From Chrysochromulina tobinii (Eukaryota > Haptophyta > Prymnesiales > Chrysochromulinaceae): DNA of 25,960 bases. The notes beneath the pieces are model-generated. The model ran no database searches. It was not told the DNA's origin and saw nothing but the letters and a program-made list of their open reading frames with translations. Of the stretch, positions 8,940-18,000 are shown one piece after another. Location: positions 1 to 25,960 of the forward strand of contig JWZX01003282.1 in assembly GCA_001275005.1 (NCBI GenBank). The letters are read 5' to 3'. The number at the start of each line of letters is the position of its first letter. The stretch's first letter is position 1. The position numbers and the translations under genes were made by a program.

Positions 8940-11900
8940 CTACACATCGAAGTACGCAAAACGGGCCGCCGTTGATGAGGCAGCAGTAGGATCTGCATTC
9001 ATGGTCAGCCGCACTGCAACGCTCACTGGAAGCGCCTCCTGCGTATATTCCGACTCGACCAAGGTGGAGACCACAACGGCACTTCGTGGCGGGCTGAGGC
9101 ATATGAATTGCGCCACAGCTGGCGGCTCTTCGCGCCGGGAAGTCGAATTTCTTTCGACCAACAATGGCACTGCCGGAGTGAGACTTGTGCGAATCCCTGT
9201 TATTGCTGGCTCGCCAAACACACACTGAGGTCCGTCCGCTCGCCCGCTGCCAAGGTCACGGAAGTGGCTGCCCGTGATTGTGATCTCGGTTCCACCGGCA
9301 GCGGGCCCTGCGCTTGGGTAGATGGACGTCACGTTACCAGCCAAAGTTGCATCGAAATGCCAAAAGCGAGCTACGTGTTCCTCTGTGGCAGCGGCACCGC
9401 TGCATGCAACTAGATCGCCGTTGAGTGTGATACAGACCGCGTGCGGTGACCATGGCCCAGTTGCAGTGTCGAACGTATCGACGCCAGAGACGCTGCGTGC
9501 CAAAGGTGGCGACACGCACTCAACTTCGTCCAGTGCACGCCAGGTGGCCGGCACGGTTGTGCCCGCCTCGCCACCGAACCGGCATTGAACACCCCCAGCG
9601 TTGCGAAAGAGGGATCCAAAGACTCGAACCAAAGTGCCGCCGGCGCTCGGCCCGCCCCGTGGTGCAAGGGCCGTGATGAGCACGCGATGTGCAGGGTAGT
9701 AGAGCCAACGCAGCTTCGGCCCGGTTGCAGCATCCTGTCCGTTGAGCAGTATCGTGACACCTGCTTCAGTAGAAGCATTTTGGAGCGCAGCCAAACCTGG
9801 AACGGCCGGCGAGACGCATCGCACGCTCAACGCTCTGGACCGGCCACTGGGGGTAGTCCCAGGCTCCTCTTCCGTCACAACGTGGACCCCGGGCACAATG
9901 ACGCTAGCAAAGCGGCAGCTCACCGGCGTCAAATCTCCCTCCCAGCCCTCTTGTCCATCACTATCGGCGAGTAGAGGCATGTTACGAGGCATGATGGCAT
10001 GCACCAGCACGGTTGTGTTTCCGTCCGTTGGCCCTCCCGTTGGAGTCATTGCGCGAAGCCGCACACTGCGCTCCGGGTAGTAGAAGAAGGATACTGACGT
10101 CTCGGACAGGGCGGAGGCATCCGCATTGGTGGTGAGATAGATGCTCGCCTGTTGCAAGGAGTGTGAAAGCTGGTCTGGCAATTCTGGGGAAGTGCATGTT
10201 ACCATGGTGCCATTCGAGTTAGGCACAACGTGAGCAGGCACCAGCGACGTTGCCACTCGCATACGTCCGCTCGATGTATCGAACCCGTAGAGCTGCAACG
10301 TGTCAACATCAGCCTGGGCAACGATTGCCGTTTGCCTTGCTGAGGCCAACTCGCCTTCGATGCGCGCAGCTCGGTCCAGCGAGAAGAGCGACGGCCCTGG
10401 CTCGATGCTGGCTGCCATGCTCGCACGCATCTCAAATGCCTCTAATTTGAGCAGCTCGAGCCTTGCGTGAGCCTCAGCTAGTGCCGCCAAGTGAGATCGA
10501 GCGGCGGCAATCGAGCTCTCGTTGGCCGCGGGTGGGTCAAAGCGGCAGTACATGCCTTGCAGCACAAGGCCTCTGCGGTCCTGACCTCCATGGTTGAACA
10601 GCCCAGAGCCGCGAAGTGTCACGACAGTACCGCCTTGTGAAGGACCCCCACGGGGGTATGCAGCCTCGAGTGCCAGGGACGAACGCTCAGCACCATGTGG
10701 ATCGCTGGCGTGGACAGTTGCAATCTCAAAGTATGCAAACGTAGCCGTCGGTGCGTCGTTGGGGACGTGAGCATACCGCAAGCCCACGCGCACGAGACCA
10801 GCATGCGACGACGCTGGGGTACGGCAGCGAACCGAACCTCCCGACATCACGCTGGCCACACTGATAGTTGTTTGGTTGGAAGCATCGGTTTGCCTCCCAT
10901 CCTCATGCAGGGGCGTGAAGTGGCAATTCAAATGAGTGCGCGAGGCGCGGTCCGGAGGCCTCAGCAAAAGATCGCCATGCACGGCAAGCAAAGTGCCGCC
11001 ACTGACTGGGCCGCCTCCTGGTTGAAGCCATTCCACGGCTAGAAGCCGCGTTGCGTTGAATGCAAACAGCGTCGATTCGGCGCTTGTGAAGCTCCAGGAT
11101 GGTGACGGCCAACGCCCGTCAAAGTCGAGTGCAGAGGCAACGTGCACCGAGAGCACACGCGAGTTGCTTACCCGGTACATGTCTACCATGTCTGCTACGG
11201 GAGGCGCGAGACACACGAGCCGATGAGCGCTCACATTCTCGGCGGCGATGCTCTGCTCCTGCTCTCCGAACCGGCATGATGCGGGTGCGGTGAAACCAGA
11301 GCCATGCACGGTGATGGGAGCGCCCCCAGCGAGAGGAAGGGCCGTCGGATCGATGCGCGACACGTGCATAATGGGAGCTACATCACACGTCCAGAGTGGT
11401 GTGAGTAGCGACCGGGCAGCTTCAATGGTGGCGGAAGTCTCAATGGAGCTTGTGTTGGATCCCCCGATCGCCGGCTCGCATCCGCAACTGATAGAAAAGG
11501 AGGCTCTCGGGCAGGCGTTGCATGCCAACGGGCAGCGCAAGCGCATCTCCGCATCTGCACAGAGCCCTACCGCCGCTGCAGCGATGCACGAGGCAAGCGG
11601 CGGGTCGTAACCGAGCTGTGAGCTGCGAGCTGCAGCGCCAGTTGACTGGTCGTCGACGCATGCGGGCGGTAGTGGTGCAAGGTGCAGCGGCCACATGCGC
11701 TGAGCCACAGTTGAGGCGACGGCCTGACTCCGAGGGATGACCTCCGCCGCTGCATGCGTGGGATGGACGTCGGGGAGATGTGCAGCATTCGGATCCCAAT
11801 TTGTTGGCGATGACACGTAGGCACGTGCACAAGCAGGCGAACGGCGGAAGGCACGAAGCAGCGGGTGCTGGCAGCCAATATTGCCAACGACGTCCAGCGT

Positions 11901-14501
11901 GTTAGCACCGCGGCCATACGAGTCAGCGTTGCTCTCGGGTGGGTAGCGAGAGACGTGAATACGCTCGCGCTGTGCCCTTGGGTTCTGAGGGAAGCTGGCA
12001 TTGGCGGCAGCTCCACGGGAGCTCAACTCGAGCCATCCGTGAGAGGTGAAGCGCAATTCTCGCAGGCCAAGGTGCGCCGAAAGATGTGCCATGGATTCAT
12101 TCGCTGAGGATGCATTTGACGAGGATGCATTTGATGTGGAATGATTGGTCTCGCACACGCCTTCCTCGAAGCCGCCTGGGAGCTCATCGCGTTCCAGGCG
12201 GTCGTAGTAGGCAGCGCACCGCCGCGTTGGGGCAAACGTGAAACTCACGACGAGCTTGACTTGGGGTTCGGCTGGCTCATTACGTTCGAAACCATCTTGA
12301 CCTGGGAGCATCACAAAAGCTAGTCCACCTGCAGACGCGGGCCCTTGCGCCTCGCCACGCAGGGACACGGCCGGGGCGTCAAGCAGCAGTGAACCTCCAG
12401 GCACCTCGACATTGATGGGTGTTGGCTTCGCGCCCCACACAAAAGCCTGATCGAACTCGCTGCCGTTACTGGCACTTCTTGTAGCTTTGAGTGTGCACGT
12501 GCCGCCCATGTCCCGCCACGGCTGTGCCTGAGCTTCGAAGCCCACATAGCTGAAGAAGCGGCATGGGGCTGTTGCCGCACAATAGCGCTGACACTCGGCC
12601 GCGCTGTTGACATCGCGTAGAGCGTGCGTACTTGTCGTGAGCACGCCACTTGAACGCGTCGCACACAGCGGCTCGCCCACGAGCGGATTGACGAAACGCT
12701 CGCCCAGAGCACTCACCGCCGCCTCAGCGAGCTCCCCAGTCGAGTGCCTCGTCTGGCCAAGGATTTCTGCTGGACCGCATCGCACCGACATATCGACGTG
12801 CGTGTGTGCCTCGCCACCGGCTGGCAGCCAGTCGCTCACATTCAGATCGTCCCCTTGATAGCGCACCCCTGGCTCGAGAAGAAATGCCGAGGCGGCAAGC
12901 TTTTCATTGCGCGTTTCGTTCATTCGACGGCCGTCGCGATCGATAAATGGCCCTAAGGGCGAGCGGCTTCGGCCATACATGATCCTGGAGGTAGCGTGCG
13001 GGGCAAACCATTGCACGAGCAGGTAGTAGTAGCCTGATACAGCGAAGACACACGGCGCGAGGCTCTGTGTGGCGGCACGCGTGGTGGTGCCTCCCATGGT
13101 GGCGTAGCCAGCGAGACGCTGACGGAGCTCTGAAGGCGTGGCGGCCGATGTCTGCTGACGGCGCAGAGCTCCACGGCGCTCGAGCCGGAGGCACTCGGGG
13201 CAACCTCGGCACTCTTCACGCAGCGTGCCCGTGCGGTTGCTCGAGAGATCATCGAGCACTCGTTGTCGCGTGCTGTTTGCATCGCCCCCGGTCGCCAGCT
13301 GCACGACGCAGTGCACCCCGCCACGACACCACGTCTGGCAGTCAGCGCGTTCGCCCCAGAAGAAAGCCTCACGCTGCTTGCGAGTGAAGGCGGTCTGAGC
13401 CTCTGCAAACGCGGCCGTGGTTTCGTCACTCTCACCTGCACGGATCTCGTTGTCGTCGCTCACGAAACCGGGTGGAAGCTCGAGCTCGATATGGAATCCG
13501 AGGTCAGCACGCTCAGCTAGGGCCCATTCGGAGTCTCTGGCAAGCAGCCTCGCACCTGCCAGCTTGGAGCGCGGCGAGCGTTGCAGCCCGGGCAGGAGCA
13601 GATGAGACCCATCCTCGCTGCTTATGGCGGCATCGCCATCCAAATCATCCAACGGACGATCCGCATGGAGATGGAAGGATGGGCCGACGGCGACCAACTG
13701 GGCTGTTTCTGCCGGGGCTGCTGCGGCATGCAACGGAAGTCTCCCGTCCGATGCATTCATGGCCAGTGCATGCACCGCGACTGCGCCGCCGATGTAGAGG
13801 TAGAGCCCGTCACCATCTAGGCCGCGCACCACATGAGGATGGCGCGCTTCGAGTGGCGGCGTGAGCGTGGCCGATGCTGTCTCTACGCTCGTGGTCTCGG
13901 TTGTGCACAGGACAGGAGCGCCATCATCCTCCCAGCTGAGCTCAGGTTCACAGTCTGAGCTCACCCCAAGCCATCGTGCAGTGAGACGCCCGATGCACGA
14001 GCTGGCATTCATGCCCTCGATGTGATAGTAGAGTGCCAGGTGGCGAGATTGCTCCCCTCGGTGATCTGGCAAGCGGCCAAGGGGGTCCCATAAGGCTGAG
14101 GGTGCCTGCAAGCGAACGGAAGGTGTTCGAGTGCAGGTGCCAAGATTGCAGGTTACAAGATGCTGCGCCCACCATCGGGGAAAGCCGCTGGCGTTGGCTC
14201 CGCAGCCGGATGATGGCGCTTGCAGTAGCGGTGGAGGTGCATGGCGCCATACGCGCTCGCCGGGGCGAAGATAGCGCACGCTGATCGGGCAGGCGAGCTG
14301 CTCATTATCGTTACCGCTGTCGAATAGGAGAAGGAAGCTTCGATGCGAGATGAGGCCGGCGGGCGCGTCTGCACGCAACCCCCCGAGGGTGTCGTTAGGA
14401 TCGCCGTCGATGGACTCCCACGGCGCGACGGGAATCGCCGATAGCCGCTCTCTTCGAAGCAGCGCGGTAAACGCAGCGTTAACACGGGAGTGGTTTTGCA
14501 T
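8940..14501 (-). CDS. Large secreted/surface protein: GH43-like region, PAN-like, ShK-like and six IPT/TIG domains
   Basis: One open frame of about 1853 residues from the first ATG at 14501; the same frame opens seven codons earlier. About residues 480-560 resemble a GH43-type beta-propeller blade (VSGYYYLLVQW then YGRSRSPLGPFIDRDG), as in arabinan/xylan hydrolases. The usual catalytic acidic triad could not be placed, so activity is doubtful. A PAN/apple-like Cys module lies at about 610-697 (AAECQRYCAATAPCRFFSY) and a ShK-like Cys module at about 947-997 (LCADAEMRLRCPLACNAC). Six IPT/TIG Ig-like domains run from about 1043 to the end (e.g. ALAPRGGPSAGGTLVRVFGS, YPSAGPAAGGTEITITGSHF), each closing in F.YF. 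Many NxS/T sites imply glycosylation and an extracellular location. No signal peptide is visible. An in-frame TAG lies just upstream, with acceptor-like sequence (TTTCTCGTAG, TTCGCACAG), so a 5' exon carrying the signal is probable. The last IPT domain is complete at the stop. Confidence 0.85.
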   Translation of the reverse strand: MQNHSRVNAAFTALLRRERLSAIPVAPWESIDGDPNDTLGGLRADAPAGLISHRSFLLLFDSGNDNEQLACPISVRYLRPGERVWRHAPPPLLQAPSSGCGANASGFPRWWAQHLVTCNLGTCTRTPSVRLQAPSALWDPLGRLPDHRGEQSRHLALYYHIEGMNASSCIGRLTARWLGVSSDCEPELSWEDDGAPVLCTTETTSVETASATLTPPLEARHPHVVRGLDGDGLYLYIGGAVAVHALAMNASDGRLPLHAAAAPAETAQLVAVGPSFHLHADRPLDDLDGDAAISSEDGSHLLLPGLQRSPRSKLAGARLLARDSEWALAERADLGFHIELELPPGFVSDDNEIRAGESDETTAAFAEAQTAFTRKQREAFFWGERADCQTWCRGGVHCVVQLATGGDANSTRQRVLDDLSSNRTGTLREECRGCPECLRLERRGALRRQQTSAATPSELRQRLAGYATMGGTTTRAATQSLAPCVFAVSGYYYLLVQWFAPHATSRIMYGRSRSPLGPFIDRDGRRMNETRNEKLAASAFLLEPGVRYQGDDLNVSDWLPAGGEAHTHVDMSVRCGPAEILGQTRHSTGELAEAAVSALGERFVNPLVGEPLCATRSSGVLTTSTHALRDVNSAAECQRYCAATAPCRFFSYVGFEAQAQPWRDMGGTCTLKATRSASNGSEFDQAFVWGAKPTPINVEVPGGSLLLDAPAVSLRGEAQGPASAGGLAFVMLPGQDGFERNEPAEPQVKLVVSFTFAPTRRCAAYYDRLERDELPGGFEEGVCETNHSTSNASSSNASSANESMAHLSAHLGLRELRFTSHGWLELSSRGAAANASFPQNPRAQRERIHVSRYPPESNADSYGRGANTLDVVGNIGCQHPLLRAFRRSPACARAYVSSPTNWDPNAAHLPDVHPTHAAAEVIPRSQAVASTVAQRMWPLHLAPLPPACVDDQSTGAAARSSQLGYDPPLASCIAAAAVGLCADAEMRLRCPLACNACPRASFSISCGCEPAIGGSNTSSIETSATIEAARSLLTPLWTCDVAPIMHVSRIDPTALPLAGGAPITVHGSGFTAPASCRFGEQEQSIAAENVSAHRLVCLAPPVADMVDMYRVSNSRVLSVHVASALDFDGRWPSPSWSFTSAESTLFAFNATRLLAVEWLQPGGGPVSGGTLLAVHGDLLLRPPDRASRTHLNCHFTPLHEDGRQTDASNQTTISVASVMSGGSVRCRTPASSHAGLVRVGLRYAHVPNDAPTATFAYFEIATVHASDPHGAERSSLALEAAYPRGGPSQGGTVVTLRGSGLFNHGGQDRRGLVLQGMYCRFDPPAANESSIAAARSHLAALAEAHARLELLKLEAFEMRASMAASIEPGPSLFSLDRAARIEGELASARQTAIVAQADVDTLQLYGFDTSSGRMRVATSLVPAHVVPNSNGTMVTCTSPELPDQLSHSLQQASIYLTTNADASALSETSVSFFYYPERSVRLRAMTPTGGPTDGNTTVLVHAIMPRNMPLLADSDGQEGWEGDLTPVSCRFASVIVPGVHVVTEEEPGTTPSGRSRALSVRCVSPAVPGLAALQNASTEAGVTILLNGQDAATGPKLRWLYYPAHRVLITALAPRGGPSAGGTLVRVFGSLFRNAGGVQCRFGGEAGTTVPATWRALDEVECVSPPLARSVSGVDTFDTATGPWSPHAVCITLNGDLVACSGAAATEEHVARFWHFDATLAGNVTSIYPSAGPAAGGTEITITGSHFRDLGSGRADGPQCVFGEPAITGIRTSLTPAVPLLVERNSTSRREEPPAVAQFICLSPPRSAVVVSTLVESEYTQEALPVSVAVRLTMNADPTAASSTAARFAYFDV

Positions 14502-15010
14502 GGATTGCGAGCGACCCGTCAAAGCCTGTGCGAACTACGAGAAACAAAGTTGTTCTATATTTGGGCTGGACTGAGAAAGCATGCAGTTTCACTACTTTGT
14601 TTGGAGGACGGCATGACGTGCCGCTGGTCGTGCTCGTCAGTCTACAGTCGTTTACCTCTTATGTTGTGGCCCCCTGCTAGTCCCCTGCGCTCAACACTCT
14701 TAGTCACTCAGTCTTGCGTCTAGCGGTCTACGAGGTCTCCCGACCGTCAAACACGAAGGACGACAGTCGTGTGACGTGTGGTAAAGGCCACACGTCTTGG
14801 CGGAGATCTCTAAACGTGTGCGAGCAGGAACAGAAACGGTCCACGGTCGGGTGCGTGACGTCTTCAACAAAAAGTACCGCCTAAGTAGCCCTAGCGTAGC
14901 CCGACATCCCACCGCGTGTGCAGCCTGCAGCCGCACTTCACCACGTTCGTTGTAAGCCATGCTACCGTAAGTATGTGCACGGTCCGTGCTTGTGCTTGAA
15001 TTGTCAGTAC
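14502..15010. other. Intergenic region upstream of the IPT gene
   Basis: About 500 bases between two minus-strand genes: 3' side of the filamin-type gene and 5' side of the IPT gene. It should hold the promoter of the IPT gene and perhaps a missing first exon with its signal peptide. The small open frames here have arbitrary composition and I do not support them. No RNA gene or repeat array was seen. Confidence 0.45.
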
Positions 15011-18000
15011 CTAAACCTTTCGGACCTTTGAAGACGTTTGTCCTCGTCCTTTTTTCTCAGGTTTCAGCAGAGCGAGGTTCTGCTTGACGTTGGCCGCTGC
15101 TTCTAACTTCGCATTTTGCTCTTGCCTCTCCTCTTCTGTGAATTCTTCCTCAGCCTCCTCAGTCACCGTCTCTAATGATATCTCAGTTGCCTTGGCCTGG
15201 TCCGTAGCCAGCGAGTCACCCAGTGGTTTCTTCTCTGTGGCCACAGCCTCTGCAGGGGTCTTCTTTTTCTTGTCGTCAAGCTGCCAGGGACGCCGCGACG
15301 ATCGTTGAGATGCTCGATACGAGAGCAACTCGCGACTTGAAGACGATGGGCTTTCAGAGTTGGCTGCCGATGAGCGTTTCTTGTTTGCGGCACGATCAGA
15401 GTGTGCAGCACGATGAGACGGTGCAGGATCAGGCGGAGCATGATTCTTAGCACGATGAGACGGTGCAGGATCAGGCGGAGCATGATTCTTGGCGGCTACT
15501 GGTAACTGCGGTGCAGATTTTGCCCTGCGGACCTCACTGATATCCTTCTCACCAGCCCTTGAGGGCACATCGATGAGGTCCATTCTTGTGGGCGAACCGA
15601 GGATGTGAACGCCATCGATCTTGATGAACACTTGCACCTTGGATTGCGGGGTCCGCGACCGCCATGTGAGGACGTAGGTGCCATCCTGCTGATCCTCGCA
15701 GCTGGATTCGATGTCTCGCGAGGTATCCATCACGCCGCACGTCACATCACCTCCGCCACTGGTGCATTTATTGCCTCCCCTGTCGCAAACCTGTAGCCTC
15801 AATCTACAAGTTATCATATCCTTCGACTCGAGGTCGGCTGGTGCTTCGGCTGGAGTTGGGTCAGGCTGCCAGAGTATCAGGCCGCCTGAGGTGCTTCGGC
15901 TCTTCTGAAGGCGATCCAGGAGGGTTGGTGGAGGGCTGTGGTCCTTCGGCTGGACCTTTGGGGGCGGTGCAGGCAAGTTGCCCTTGAGTGGCAGCTCGCT
16001 ACTTGGGATCCGAGTGGACAAGGGTGCTGGTACGCCTGGAACAACCCTGACCTTGATCGGTGATCCAGGGAGAATGCTATCGCCTTGCTCGGCATCTTGG
16101 CGAAGACGAACGTGCAATCGGTAATCGCCAGCAACACCGACAGAGTAGTTGACCTTGTACTGCTCTTCAAGCTGCTGATGCCGATCACCGCCTTGGATGC
16201 CGCCATATGCGAAGCCTATCCGCGATGGATCCATTTCAAGATCCTGCAGGTATAGTGAGGGCATCCGCACGAGAGCTGTGCTCAGTGCAGAGCGTCCCAC
16301 TAACCTATTCCACTCTTCGGCCTGATCACGATGCCGTGCGCGTTCGCACTCCCTGGCTGGGTCGATGGCAATCCTGCGTGCCCAGCGGTCCAGCTCCTTA
16401 CGAGGTGAGACGTGCCTCACGAAGGGCCGACCATTACGTGGCGACCACGATACTAGACCATCACCGCCTGGTACCCCGTCATCGACTGGCTGCTCCTCTT
16501 CAACTGGCGGCGGCTTCGTGTTTCTTGCAGACAACGGACGCCAAGCAAGTGGCAGGCCACTCGCAATGTACTCGTTCTCGCGCTGAATAAGCACTTCCAA
16601 AGCTGATTTGGAGACGTGCGTTAGCGCGCCGCTCTCATCGCGAAAGCTGACGGTGAAATAGTTTGGCACGCACGCGATCGTGTCCGTTTGGGGCGCCTCT
16701 ACCCCACAGCGCGCTGCGGAGGCGACCACTGCTGAAATTTGGCAATGAAAGGGGCTACCCGGTAGGGATACACCACGCACGGAGCCATTGTTGAGTAGAG
16801 CCACTGCGATGCTGCAGGTGCCCCAAGCAGTTGGCCGGTACCGCACCGTGTACGTCCCATTGCCATTGTCAAAGATCTTGTTTGGGATGCGCGTGCCTTG
16901 GCGCGTGCACCGAATGGCGACCAGGAACGTGTCACCACCATTGGGTTGTTGGCTGCCAGTCTCATCGAAGGCTTCGATTGTGAATGAGGTCTGCTCACCA
17001 ATGAATGCTTTGCGTAGCCCCTCGCCAGATATTCGGCACCACCGCGCCTCAGTAGCTGATGTCCGATTCGCGTTCGCCCCACCCACGAGATCGGCATCAG
17101 TTTCGGCCGCTTTTATCGCCTTCTGCTCCGCCAAGTTATGGGCCGCCACAGCTGCTTCACTTGCCGCTGCCTCTTCGACAGCAAGCTCGAGTGCGTTCGC
17201 CACGATCACGACCGCTTTCTGGGCCGCTTCGTTTGCAGACTTGACCGTCTGGAGCTTCATTTTGCTTTCGAGAGTCTCTTCTTGAACAGCCTTCGTGGCC
17301 AGGTCCGCCTTTTCTTTGGCCCTCAGCTCCGCCTGCTTCTTCGCATTCGTCAATGCGTTCAGGTCATCGCTGGTAGCATGTGCCTCGAGTTCTGCTGCAG
17401 CCAATTCTTCCCTGGCAGCTTGCTCGGCCGCCACTGCATCCTTGATTGCGGCTGCCAACGCCACAGCCTCATCCATGTCATCCTTCTTAGCCTTGATCTC
17501 CTTGTCGACATTGCGTGCCATCTCTTCCTTGTGTGCCAGAGCGTCCTTGGCTTTTTTGCGTGCCGTTGCCGCTTCAGCACTTGCAGCGTTCGCATCCGCT
17601 TCGACAGCCATTGCTGCAACGTTTGTTTTGTCAGCATTCGCCTGCGTTTCCCGTGATTTGGCTTCGAGACCGGCGCGTTCGGTTTCCAGCGCGGCGATCT
17701 TCTGCTGCACCACGTCAACAGACGCTCGATGAAGTGCTACGGTGTCGGTGGCCTCCTTTGCTTCCGAGCGTGCTTTCTCGGCTAGAGCTTCCGCCTTGCG
17801 CCAGGCAAAATCTGTTCGCTCAGCCCATGCCTTACCCGACTTGGCGGCAGCTTTCGAAGTCTTGAGAGCGAGCATGGCCTGATGCTCTGCCTCCTTGAGC
17901 ACCGTGTTCTTCTCGCATGCGATGCCCTCCGCCTTACGGAACTCTGCGATCTCGGCTTCTGTCTGCTGTTCAAACTCCTGTCTCTTGGCGAGCACGGCCT

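Noticed and set aside
14700-14960. Minus-strand 86-codon frame as a possible signal-peptide exon of the IPT gene
   Set aside because: No hydrophobic signal core and no convincing donor site in the needed phase.
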